From RGIG5675 sp050943435 (GTDB lineage Bacteria > Bacillota > Clostridia > Oscillospirales > Ruminococcaceae), in contig JBMNPE010000088.1 of assembly GCA_050943435.1 (NCBI GenBank), forward strand, positions 1 to 5,566: 5,566 nucleotides of DNA, in the 5' to 3' direction. A program made the translations under genes and the position numbers. The stretch's first letter is position 1. The number at the start of each line of letters is the position of its first letter. Below, one piece after another: positions 1 through 5,566 of the stretch. The notes beneath the pieces are model-generated. The model ran no database searches. It worked only from the letters and a program-made list of their open reading frames with translations, and was not told the origin of the DNA.

Positions 1-26
1 CGGAGGCTCTTTTTATTGTTAAAGAG
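1..26 (-). terminator. Probable terminator after deoD, cut by the window edge
   Basis: Directly after the deoD stop codon there is a 6-bp inverted repeat (CTCTTT at 7-12, AAAGAG at 21-26). In addition, bases 1-14 read CGGAGGCTC followed by a T-run on the plus strand, which is what the right arm and U-tract of a GC-rich bidirectional terminator would look like if the left arm lies just outside the window. The second reading is inference, because the matching arm is not visible. Confidence 0.35.
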
Positions 27-755
27 TTATTCTGATTCGGTTGCAGTCATGAGGGCCAGTTTTATCATGTCGTCGACTGTCCTCTTCGGTTCGTTCTCTG
101 GTGCGTCGGTGAAGTGCTCGACGCCGTTCTCGTCGACAGTGATGTTGAGTATGACCCCTATCATCATGAGGGCCCTCGCGCCGAATTCGGCAGCTGCGGT
201 GTAGAATGCAGTTCCCTCCATCTCGGAAGCCAGTATTCCGTACTGTGCCCACATCTTGGACTTGTAGTTTTCGTCGCGGTATATCCTGTCGTTGCAGATC
301 ACGTTTCCGACGTATGTTTTTAGGCCCATCTCGTCGGCCAGCTCCTTGGCCTTGCAGAGCATCCCGAAGTCGCCTATCGGGGCGAAATACCCGTTGAACC
401 TGTTGTCGTTTATTCCGCTCGTCGTTGACGTCGCCTGGGCTAAGACGATGTCGTACATCTTCATACCCTTTACGTATCCGCCGGAAGTCCCTGCCCTGAC
501 CGCAAACTTTACCCCGTAGTCCCTGAACAGCTCCGTGGAATAGATCAGCATGGAAGGATTTCCCATACCGACAGCCATTACCGACACTTTTTGCCGGTTA
601 TAGGTGCCGGTATAGCAGTATGCCGCCCTCTTTTCGTTTACGAGGACAGGATTCTCGAGGTAGTCCTCGGCTATGTGCTTTGCCCTCATTGGATCACCGA
701 CAAGCACTATTCTGTCGGCTATCTCTCCGGGCTTGGCATCTATATGCATGCTCAT
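27..755 (-). CDS. deoD: DeoD-type purine-nucleoside phosphorylase with an altered catalytic site
   Basis: This 242-residue protein matches the DeoD (hexameric, PNP/UDP superfamily) group over its whole length. The family cleaves ribonucleosides or deoxyribonucleosides with phosphate to give free base and sugar-1-phosphate, in the cytoplasm. Visible family features are the N-terminal H4, the phosphate loop VGDPMRAK with R24, R87 and T90 in AVRAGTSGG (R87 and S90 in E. coli), and the ribose-binding M179-E180 pair in SEME. The segment aligned to E. coli VSDHI reads VILNI (201-205), so the general-acid Asp204 is replaced by Leu203, and Arg217 is also not conserved in place. The substrate range may therefore differ from standard PNP. 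The start is ATG at 755: a strong AGGGGG ribosome site lies 8 nt upstream, whereas the GTG at 762-764 overlaps that site and would only add MFF. Family assignment is firm; purine specificity is not. Confidence 0.9.
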   Translation of the reverse strand: MSMHIDAKPGEIADRIVLVGDPMRAKHIAEDYLENPVLVNEKRAAYCYTGTYNRQKVSVMAVGMGNPSMLIYSTELFRDYGVKFAVRAGTSGGYVKGMKMYDIVLAQATSTTSGINDNRFNGYFAPIGDFGMLCKAKELADEMGLKTYVGNVICNDRIYRDENYKSKMWAQYGILASEMEGTAFYTAAAEFGARALMMIGVILNITVDENGVEHFTDAPENEPKRTVDDMIKLALMTATESE

Positions 756-763
756 AAAAAACA

Positions 764-769
764 CCCCCT
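764..769 (-). promoter_or_regulatory. Ribosome binding site of deoD that decides its start
   Basis: The minus strand reads AGGGGG here, 8 nt before the ATG at 753-755. Because an in-frame GTG at 762-764 overlaps this site, the ATG is preferred as the start. Confidence 0.7.
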
Positions 770-873
770 GATTCGTTTGCTACCTAATATTTTACCCGAG
801 AGCCGGGATCGATAGAAGGTTAAAACTCACGAATCGGGAGGCCGCATGTGCACGCAAAGCACAAATTTGCCGT

Positions 874-899
874 AAAAAGAAAGGTGACCGAAGGCCTTT
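874..899 (-). terminator. Candidate terminator or leader attenuator between uvrD and deoD
   Basis: AAAGG (880-884) and CC (888-889) pair with GGCCTTT (893-899) across a GAA loop, giving a 7-bp stem with a 3-nt TGA bulge. On the minus strand the stem is followed by TTTCTTTTT. The plus strand also carries T residues after the stem, so it could act in both directions. It lies about 165 nt beyond the uvrD stop, which leaves open whether it ends uvrD transcripts or sits in a long deoD leader. Confidence 0.45.
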
Positions 900-1065
900 T
901 TACAGCACCTAGTCGATCACATATATGAATTATATTTGAACAAACTGAAAATTCAATATTAACGAAAGGATTTTACGCATTGCACAAATACTTGTTCCAA
1001 AGCACGTAAAAACTGTTTTCTGCGACGAGAAAAAACGCCGCAAATCGCGTGAATACCGGGTGAAT

Positions 1066-3252
1066 TCAGCTGTCCAGCTTCCTGAGCTTAGTGAGAACGC
1101 CCGAGGAAAACACCCTCTCCCTGTCGAGGTCATCAAACCTCACGGATACCCTGTCCTCCCTCAGGTCTATTTCGAGAATAGTCCCCCTGCCGAACACCGG
1201 GTGTGCAACCCTGTCTCCTGCCGAGAATCCTGGTCCTTCTCCCCCGTCGAGCCTGAGGTCCGTCCTGGCGGCATATTCCCCTGCTGCCCTCACAAGGGAT
1301 GCCGGAAGCTCGCTGTCCCAGCTTATGCAGTCCCTGTCGATGTCGAAAATGAACCTCGACGGGTATCTCCAGGTGCTGTTGAAGTTCTTTCCCTCGGAGT
1401 CTGTCAGTATGAGGCCCTTTTCCGCCCTGGTGACCGCCACGAAGCAGAGGCGCCTCTCCTCTTCCATCTCCTGCACGGACTCTATCTTCCTGCTCGGGAA
1501 TACCCCTTCCTCCATGCCTGCGAGGAAAACATACGGGAACTCGAGTCCCTTTGCGGCATGGACTGTCATCATCTTTACCCGGTCAGCCCTGTCGTCCGCG
1601 TCGGAAGTCGTGAACATGGCGAGCTGGTCGAGATACGAAGTGAGATCCGTCTCCTCGCCGCACGTCATCTCGTATTCGAGAACTGACTGCTTGAGTTCCG
1701 CTAGATTGTCGAGCCTGTCCTGGCTTCCCTCGGTCCTCAGCATCAGTTCGTATCCGCTGTCATTGAGTATGCCTTCGAGGACCTTTGAGATGGACATCTC
1801 CGGGGCTGTCCTGCGGTAACTTTCAATCATGTTGATAAATGGCGACGCACCTGTGCCCGAGAAAAGGGGCTCGTCCTGGTTCATGGAAAGGGCCTCGTAC
1901 AGCGTGCAGCCGTGCTCAGATGCGTATTTCTCGAGGAACGCCATTCTCCTCCTGCCGATGTTCCTCTTGGGCACATTTATTATTCTCCTGAAAGAGAGGT
2001 CGTCCTGGAAGGCTATCATTCTGAGATAAGAGGTTGCATCCTTGATTTCGGCCCTCGAAAAGAACTGAACGCCGGAATAGATGCGGTAAGGGACCTTCTC
2101 CCTTATGAATACCTCCTCTATCCACCTGGACACGTAGTGAGCGCGGTACAGTATCGCGATGTCGGAATAAGGAACTCCCTTCTCGTTTAGTGAGGAAATC
2201 TCGGATGCCAGGAACTGTGCTTCCTGCTCCTGGCTCCTCGAATGGTGGTATCTCACCGGAAGTCCGTGAGGCAGCACAGCCTCGAGATTCTTCGGTATTC
2301 TCTTCCTGTTCTTTGCGATTAGAGAGTTTGCAGTACTGAGTATCTCAGGAGTGGAGCGGTAGTTTTTGAGCATGTAGATGACCCTGGTGTCCTTGTGGCT
2401 CTCGGCAAACTCGGATATGTAGCGTATCCTGGCTCCTCTCCATGTGTAGATGGTCTGGTCTGGGTCTCCCACCACAAACAGGTTGCCGTAGTACCCGCAC
2501 AGCGCCTCCATGAGTTCGTACTGGAGGGGATCGATGTCCTGGAACTCGTCTATCATGATGTACTCAAGGCGCTTCTGCCACTTTAGCCTGATATCCGGGA
2601 AGTTCCTGAATATCTCGAGGGTCATTATTATGAGGTCGTTGTAGTCGAGCCCGAAGCACTTCTTCTCAAGGTACAGATACCCGTAGAAGAGGATGTCGTC
2701 GGTCTTCTCGGCATCCTCGTACTTCTTCTTGAGCTCCTCCTTTGAGAGGTCCATGAGCAGGCGGATGTAGTCCCTCTCCGAAATGCACTTCCTCATCTCG
2801 AACATGTCCCTGGCCTGCGAGAAAGTGCGGTCGCGCAGCGTGAGCCCGCGCTCCTCGTATATCATGCCTAGCATGTCGTCTATGTCGGAGTTGTCGAGTA
2901 CCATGAAGTTCTTGGGGTAGTTTGCGGCGTGGGAATCCTCCTGCAGCACCGAGACGCAGAACCCGTGGAATGTGTTTATGTATCCGGGAACCCTGCTCCC
3001 GGTGAGGGCCTTAATCCTCTCCCTCATCTCGGCCGCAGCCTTGTTTGTGAATGTGACGCAGAGTATGTTTCCCGGCTTGATGCCTATTTCGTTGACAAGA
3101 TATGCAAACCTTCTGGTGAGGGCCTTGGTCTTTCCGCTGCCGGCTCCTGCTATCACTGCAACATACCCTTCTGTCGTCGTGACGGCCTCCAGCTGCTCGG
3201 GATTGAGGCCGTCCAGTATTCCGCCTTCTTCCACCGTTCCCCGCTGATCCAT
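1066..3252 (-). CDS. pcrA: UvrD/PcrA-type superfamily 1A DNA helicase
   Basis: This 728-residue protein is a complete SF1A 3'-5' DNA helicase, the ATP-driven motor family used in nucleotide excision repair, mismatch repair, removal of proteins from DNA and rolling-circle plasmid replication. All motifs are visible in order: Q motif LNPEQLEAV (16-24), Walker A AGAGSGKT (35-42), motif Ia VTFTNKAAAEMRER (66-79), Ib NTFHGFC (93-99), Walker B IDEFQDID (234-241), motif III VGDPDQTIYTWRGA (261-274), motif IV NYRST (298-302), motif V MTVHAAKGLEF (562-572) and motif VI VAVTRA (605-610). The C-terminal GDRVAHPVFGRGTI (679-692) matches the Tudor-like tail of PcrA/UvrD that contacts RNA polymerase. Length is typical of PcrA. 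The ATG at 3252 has the ribosome site GGGAGGAG close upstream. Flanking spacers of about 210 and 310 bp suggest it is transcribed alone. PcrA and UvrD cannot be separated by motifs only; the C-terminal tail favours PcrA. Confidence 0.95.
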   Translation of the reverse strand: MDQRGTVEEGGILDGLNPEQLEAVTTTEGYVAVIAGAGSGKTKALTRRFAYLVNEIGIKPGNILCVTFTNKAAAEMRERIKALTGSRVPGYINTFHGFCVSVLQEDSHAANYPKNFMVLDNSDIDDMLGMIYEERGLTLRDRTFSQARDMFEMRKCISERDYIRLLMDLSKEELKKKYEDAEKTDDILFYGYLYLEKKCFGLDYNDLIIMTLEIFRNFPDIRLKWQKRLEYIMIDEFQDIDPLQYELMEALCGYYGNLFVVGDPDQTIYTWRGARIRYISEFAESHKDTRVIYMLKNYRSTPEILSTANSLIAKNRKRIPKNLEAVLPHGLPVRYHHSRSQEQEAQFLASEISSLNEKGVPYSDIAILYRAHYVSRWIEEVFIREKVPYRIYSGVQFFSRAEIKDATSYLRMIAFQDDLSFRRIINVPKRNIGRRRMAFLEKYASEHGCTLYEALSMNQDEPLFSGTGASPFINMIESYRRTAPEMSISKVLEGILNDSGYELMLRTEGSQDRLDNLAELKQSVLEYEMTCGEETDLTSYLDQLAMFTTSDADDRADRVKMMTVHAAKGLEFPYVFLAGMEEGVFPSRKIESVQEMEEERRLCFVAVTRAEKGLILTDSEGKNFNSTWRYPSRFIFDIDRDCISWDSELPASLVRAAGEYAARTDLRLDGGEGPGFSAGDRVAHPVFGRGTILEIDLREDRVSVRFDDLDRERVFSSGVLTKLRKLDS

Positions 3253-3256
3253 GAGG

Positions 3257-3264
3257 CTCCTCCC
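3257..3264 (-). promoter_or_regulatory. Strong ribosome binding site of the uvrD/pcrA gene
   Basis: The minus strand reads GGGAGGAG, with the GGAGG core six bases before the ATG at 3250-3252. It supports this start over later in-frame methionines, and the Q motif beginning at residue 16 fits a start just here. Confidence 0.75.
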
Positions 3265-3404
3265 TTCCGGTTAGATCTGATCCGTATTTTCTCCATTTTA
3301 AGGCCGCTTTCCTGCAAAAAGAATACCCCGAGGGTCAATTTGGCCCCTGCTATCCATATATTGGGACTCAGGGAGGGAAATTTCTACTTTCAGTGATAAA
3401 AATA

Positions 3405-3425
3405 CCGGAGGATTTTATCCTCCGG
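3405..3425 (-). terminator. Intrinsic terminator of the MBL-fold hydrolase gene
   Basis: A perfect 9-bp inverted repeat (CCGGAGGAT at 3405-3413, ATCCTCCGG at 3417-3425) closes a 3-nt loop. On the minus strand it is followed by TATTTTTATC, while the plus strand has no T-run after it. It lies 37 nt beyond the stop codon of the hydrolase gene, as expected for a bacterial intrinsic terminator, and separates that gene from the helicase gene. Confidence 0.8.
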
Positions 3426-3462
3426 ATGCATCATAGACTCTGAATATGTATTGCTGCCGCAG

Positions 3463-4182
3463 TCAGCATGCCGCAAGGGCAGTGCGGAGCTTGTCGAGTA
3501 TCTCCTTCTTTGAGCAGGCTGCGTCGTCATGGCCCCTCAGGTACCATTTGAAATCGGTCTTGTCGAGGTAGTCGATCATCGATCTGAGCCTCTCGGGGTC
3601 GTACATGGAATTGTTGTCGTAGTAGTCCTCGTACTCTGCGTCCCCGCCTATGAGGACTCCCTCCTCAGGTATCCTTATGAACACCGAGTCCCTGGTGTGG
3701 GTAGAATCCCTCTGTTCGAGTATGGCGGTGCATCCTCCGAGGTCTATTGTCAGGGTTCCTGAGAATTCAATGTCAGGGACGCCTGTCTTAATTTCAGCAA
3801 TATCCTTGTACTCACAATGCATCTTTTCATAGCAGAAAGGGATGTCCTCGCCGGTGTGGAGCCTCTTCCTCATTTCCTTCTCAGTCCATTCCCAGCCCAT
3901 GACTGTCCTGAGCTTGTCCCCGGTTAACTTAGAAGCTATGACCGGGACAGGGCATGCCGTTATCCCGAAGGTGTGGTCCCAGTGCCAGTGGGTAAGTGCG
4001 GCGAGGTTCGGGATTCCGAGGCCCTCTTTCGCAGCTTCCTCGAGAAATTTCCTGCAGGATGCGGGTGAATTTCCCGTGTCAACCTGGAGCGAATACCTGT
4101 CTCCTTTTATGAAATAAAGGTACGGTTCGTCTGTATCGTCGTTGTGAGGCGTGTAATAGATTCTGTCGGAGAATTTTTCCAT
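3463..4182 (-). CDS. MBL-fold metallo-hydrolase, substrate unknown
   Basis: This 239-residue protein has the full metal-ligand set of the metallo-beta-lactamase fold: HWHWDH (H65, H67, D69, H70), a later His in DSTHTRDS (H162), the bridging Asp in LIGGDAEY (D181) and a C-terminal His in LRGHDD (H218). The beta-strand segment before the first motif (SLQVDTGNSP, 31-40) is also typical. A two-metal (usually zinc) hydrolase is therefore well supported. The family covers glyoxalase II-like thioesterases, lactonases and phosphodiesterases, and nothing here fixes the substrate. An aromatic, charged insert between the second and third ligands (about 95-125, including MGWEWTEKEM) probably shapes the active-site lid. 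There is no signal peptide, so it is likely cytoplasmic. A GGAGG ribosome site is 11 nt before the ATG. It lies 75 bp after mntP and may be co-transcribed with it; a hairpin terminator follows. Confidence 0.88.
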   Translation of the reverse strand: MEKFSDRIYYTPHNDDTDEPYLYFIKGDRYSLQVDTGNSPASCRKFLEEAAKEGLGIPNLAALTHWHWDHTFGITACPVPVIASKLTGDKLRTVMGWEWTEKEMRKRLHTGEDIPFCYEKMHCEYKDIAEIKTGVPDIEFSGTLTIDLGGCTAILEQRDSTHTRDSVFIRIPEEGVLIGGDAEYEDYYDNNSMYDPERLRSMIDYLDKTDFKWYLRGHDDAACSKKEILDKLRTALAAC

Positions 4183-4204
4183 ATTCCCTGGTGCCTCCAG
4201 AATT

Positions 4205-4240
4205 TAATAAGAATAAATATATCTTAGTTTCTGTTGAGCC
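4205..4240 (-). promoter_or_regulatory. AT-rich candidate promoter region before the MBL-fold gene
   Basis: On the minus strand the 75-bp gap after mntP contains an AT-rich block (AGATATATTTATTCTTATT) about 20-45 nt before the hydrolase start. A TTGGGC lies 18 nt before TATTTA, but both hexamers match the sigma70 consensus poorly. No convincing terminator follows mntP, so read-through from mntP is equally possible. Confidence 0.25.
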
Positions 4241-4257
4241 CAATTGTTAGGGGTCTT

Positions 4258-4845
4258 CTACAGGATTCCCCTGAGGAATATCTCTATGCCTATGCCTATA
4301 AGGATGATTCCTCCCAGTATGGAGGCCTTTCCGGCGAGCTTCATGCCGAACTTCTTGCCTATGGCTCCCCCTGCCATGCACAGCCCGAATGTTACCAAGG
4401 CGATTATCAGGGAGGCGCACAATGCCATGTCCACTCCGTAATCCGAGATTGTGAATCCAACGGAGAGTGCGTCAATTGAGGTCGCTATTCCCTGGATCAG
4501 GATATCCCTTGCCCTGACGGGGTGTTCTGTAGGATCCCCGGTCTTCTTGTTCCTTATTCCCTCGTAGAGCATCGATCCCCCGATGTAGCCCAGCAGTGCG
4601 AGTGCTATCCACGGGATGAACTTCTGGAAGGCAGTGAAATATTCGACTAGGGTATGGACGCATACCCAGCCTATCATGGGCATCAGGAACTGGAACACCG
4701 CATATGTCCCTGACATGGCCATCTGCTTGGACTTCTTCATTCCGGGTTCAGCAAGTCCGTTTGCTATGGACACCGAGAATGCATCCATGGCAAGTCCAAC
4801 TCCGAGAAGTATGCTGTTAAGGAAAAAAAAAAAGTCGTAGCTCAT
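4258..4845 (-). CDS. mntP: MntP-family manganese efflux pump
   Basis: This 195-residue membrane protein matches the MntP (formerly DUF204/YebN) family, which exports Mn(II) across the inner membrane to prevent manganese toxicity. It shows the two internal repeats with their acidic signatures: AMDAFSVS (19-26, D21) and SIDALSVG (123-130, D125). About six hydrophobic segments are visible, roughly 7-30, 45-67, 76-94, 113-133, 138-161 and 174-192, with a short charged loop at 98-112. The family tail GKASILGGIILIGIG is present, though the position that is often Glu (GK.AEILGG) is Ser176. The ATG at 4845 puts the first conserved segment at the usual distance from the N terminus; its ribosome site (GGCGGTG) is weak. 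Codons 4-8 contain a run of 11 T, encoding four of the Phe residues before the first conserved motif. A sigma70-like promoter lies upstream. Confidence 0.93.
   Translation of the reverse strand: MSYDFFFFLNSILLGVGLAMDAFSVSIANGLAEPGMKKSKQMAMSGTYAVFQFLMPMIGWVCVHTLVEYFTAFQKFIPWIALALLGYIGGSMLYEGIRNKKTGDPTEHPVRARDILIQGIATSIDALSVGFTISDYGVDMALCASLIIALVTFGLCMAGGAIGKKFGMKLAGKASILGGIILIGIGIEIFLRGIL
4823..4833 (-). repeat. 11-base homopolymer (poly-T on coding strand) inside mntP
   Basis: Eleven consecutive A on the plus strand (T on the coding strand) span codons 4-8 of mntP, giving MSYDFFFFLN. A one-base change in length would shift the frame before the first membrane segment and abolish the protein. 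Tracts of this length are prone to slipped-strand mispairing and also to sequencing error. Confidence 0.95.
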
Positions 4846-4871
4846 CTGGCACCGCCGTCATGGATCTTTTG

Positions 4872-4885
4872 CGGCCGTATGGCCG
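4872..4885 (-). promoter_or_regulatory. Small GC hairpin in the mntP leader
   Basis: CGGCC (4872-4876) and GGCCG (4881-4885) form a 5-bp stem around a 4-nt loop, between the predicted mntP promoter and its start codon. It does not resemble the known manganese riboswitch, and any regulatory role is speculative. Confidence 0.3.
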
Positions 4886-4895
4886 GGTGAATTAC

Positions 4896-4924
4896 ATGAT
4901 ATATTTCCAGGGGTATGCGGTCAA
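4896..4924 (-). promoter_or_regulatory. Sigma70-like promoter of mntP
   Basis: The minus strand carries TTGACC (4924-4919), a 17-nt spacer, then TATCAT (4901-4896). Each hexamer matches the sigma70 consensus at five of six positions, at the ideal spacing. Transcription would start near 4889, giving a 5' leader of about 44 nt that includes the small GC hairpin. The AT-rich AAATATATC could alternatively be read as an archaeal TATA box, so the bacterial reading rests partly on the rest of the window. Confidence 0.65.
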
Positions 4925-4991
4925 TATTGTTTTTTCTTCTCTTAAATAGAGTTTGTAGCTTTAAAATTGATGTGAGACTTGAGAAGAAGAG

Positions 4992-5244
4992 ATGAAAAAA
5001 CACGGCATAAAATAGTTCATGTCATGTTAAGGCAATTGCCTGGAAAAGTGTGTAATAAAGAACTTCTTTGGCAAGATGAAGAACAAAATGTTCTATGGAC
5101 ATGGATGTGTATCTGAGAGTCTGGATACACTGCGGGCAACCTCATAAGAATACATTGCTTATTACAATACATAACGGATTCACCTTAAATAAAAAAGGCC
5201 TTATGCCTTGCGAGGCAAGGCATAAGGCCTTAGGATCTAGATAA
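4992..5244 (+). pseudogene. Decayed C-terminal fragment of an IS3-family transposase (OrfB, integrase core)
   Basis: Read in one plus-strand frame through stop codons, this segment gives the conserved C-terminal pattern of IS3-family OrfB: KKHGIK, a degenerate SMSRKGNC motif, NCLEKCVIKNFFGKMKN, KMFYGHG, SLDTLRA, EYIAYYNT, RIHLK, then after a one-base shift in an A-run (5191-5196) KGLMPCEARHKALGSR and a stop at 5242-5244. Five in-frame stops interrupt it (TAG 5013, TAA 5028, 5145, 5172 and 5190). The catalytic Glu expected before NFFG or SFFG is Lys (AAG at 5058-5060). Only about 80 of the usual 280 or so residues remain; the N-terminal two-thirds, OrfA and the left end are absent, and upstream of 4992 the similarity ends. 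It is therefore a non-functional insertion-sequence relic, lying on the strand opposite to all the genes. Confidence 0.85.
5195..5231 (-). terminator. Perfect 16-bp hairpin in the transposase relic, acting as a minus-strand terminator
   Basis: AAGGCCTTATGCCTTG (5195-5210) and its exact reverse complement (5216-5231) flank a 5-nt loop. On the minus strand the stem is followed by TTTTTTATTT, a classic intrinsic terminator layout; the plus strand lacks a T-run after it. It lies 55 nt beyond the stop of the partial gene at the right edge, so it is well placed to end that gene's transcript. The same bases encode the terminal GLMPCEARHKAL segment of the transposase relic. Confidence 0.8.
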
Positions 5245-5286
5245 TTAACTCTGCCCAATTAGGTTAACTTCATCTCAGTCCGTTCT

Positions 5287-5566
5287 TCATTTATCCGGCA
5301 GTGAGGCAAGTCGCTGTTTGTAGTAATCCGCGACGTATGGATGTGCATCGTGTTTCTCGATCTGCCGCATGATATAGCTTCGCATTTCCCTAATGTCATC
5401 ATCCGTATAATTATAGTTGACCCATTTGGCGGTTTCTGCATCAGCCCTTGTAATCATTTCTTCAAAGGAAAAGATGCGGTCGTCATCGTGATATGTGTTG
5501 TGCTTGTTGGCTGCCGTCGTAGCAATGAAGACGTTACCTTCATATAGGATGCGAAGTGTTTCCTCT
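5287..5566 (-). CDS. Partial gene of unknown function (C-terminal 92 codons)
   Basis: An open frame runs from the right edge to a TGA at 5287-5289, giving 92 residues with no start inside the window, so the N terminus lies outside. The protein begins EETLRILYEGNVFIATTAAN and ends YYKQRLASLPDK. It is hydrophilic, rich in Asp, Glu, His and Tyr, with a probable helical C-terminal part (about 57-90) and no membrane segment. I do not recognise the family. Support for it being real: soluble-protein composition, an uninterrupted frame, and a strong terminator 55 nt downstream on the same strand. Its arginine codons are mostly CGN (5 of 7) and it has no ATA among 7 isoleucines, unlike the AGG/ATA-rich neighbours, which suggests a different origin. 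The overlapping opposite-strand frame (5341-5547) looks like a hydrophobic antisense shadow. Confidence 0.65.
   Translation of the reverse strand, partial: EETLRILYEGNVFIATTAANKHNTYHDDDRIFSFEEMITRADAETAKWVNYNYTDDDIREMRSYIMRQIEKHDAHPYVADYYKQRLASLPDK

Larger units (their letters stand above)
756..1065. other. 310-bp gene-free interval between uvrD and deoD
   Basis: No convincing gene lies here; the only sizeable reading frames are antisense or out-of-frame extensions of uvrD. On the minus strand the order is: end of uvrD; a weak GC-rich segment followed by six T (1030-1050); an AT-rich stretch (about 905-1020); a bulged hairpin with a T-rich tail (874-899); a 5-bp inverted repeat TGTGC/GCACA (847-863); and the deoD leader. 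A possible -10 element TAAAAT (789-794, minus) precedes deoD, but I see no good -35 at the right distance. A short leader RNA or small RNA cannot be excluded. Confidence 0.5.

Noticed and set aside
27..755. Uridine phosphorylase rather than DeoD
   Set aside because: Only the short GVILN segment is Udp-like; the N terminus, phosphate loop, overall length and C-terminal helix follow DeoD, and the uracil-binding Gln/Arg segment of Udp is not seen.
1060..1819. Long plus-strand open frames (1060-1686 and 1091-1819)
   Set aside because: They lie fully antisense to the helicase gene, which has every SF1 motif in order; their Pro/Ser/Arg-rich translations show no domain and are typical antisense shadows.
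4846..5000. yybP-ykoY manganese riboswitch before mntP
   Set aside because: I could not find the conserved loop sequences or the paired helices, and the predicted leader is too short.
5195..5231. CRISPR repeat or attachment site
   Set aside because: The 37-base palindrome occurs once, has no spaced copies and is explained by the transposase end and terminator structure.
5259..5441. Minus-strand 60-codon open frame overlapping the partial gene
   Set aside because: It is in another frame of the same strand, with a low-quality composition; the frame ending at 5287 stays open to the window edge and fits the terminator better.
5341..5547. Plus-strand open frame of 68 codons near the right edge
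   Set aside because: It is antisense to the partial minus-strand gene, is oddly hydrophobic and Cys/Val/Ile-rich, and has no clear ribosome site.
1..5566. tRNA, rRNA, CRISPR array or multi-gene defence system
   Set aside because: I saw no cloverleaf or rRNA segments, no spaced direct repeats, and no defence-type gene set; the helicase is a standard housekeeping PcrA/UvrD by its motifs and tail.

Overview
The window looks like a stretch of bacterial chromosome of intermediate GC content, carrying four complete genes and one partial gene, all on the minus strand and so read right to left. Clear Shine-Dalgarno sequences, hairpins followed by U-tracts, a sigma70-like promoter before the manganese exporter gene and a bacterial IS3-family remnant point to a bacterium. 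The protein set would suit an anaerobic, possibly gut-associated Clostridia-type Firmicute. The resident genes use AGG/AGA for arginine and often ATA for isoleucine; gut methanogenic archaea share that habit and cannot be fully excluded from this window alone.

Layout from right to left (direction of transcription): the C-terminal 92 codons of an unrecognised gene (5287-5566); a decayed C-terminal fragment of an IS3-family transposase on the plus strand (about 4992-5244) whose last codons form a perfect 16-bp hairpin; mntP, a manganese efflux pump (4258-4845), with its own promoter; an MBL-fold metallo-hydrolase (3463-4182) with a hairpin terminator behind it; a PcrA/UvrD-type helicase (1066-3252); a 310-bp gene-free interval with terminator-like hairpins; and a DeoD-type nucleoside phosphorylase (27-755), followed by what looks like one arm of a terminator at the window edge.

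The genes do not form one pathway. They cover manganese export, an unassigned hydrolase, DNA repair/replication unwinding and nucleoside salvage, with spacers and terminators suggesting mostly separate transcription units. I see no undescribed multi-gene system. The points that merit a second look are: the IS remnant, in which the protein is destroyed but the hairpin is intact and placed to terminate the neighbouring gene; the foreign-looking codon use of the partial gene beyond it; an 11-base poly-T tract in codons 4-8 of mntP; and loss of the usual catalytic aspartate in the DeoD-like enzyme.
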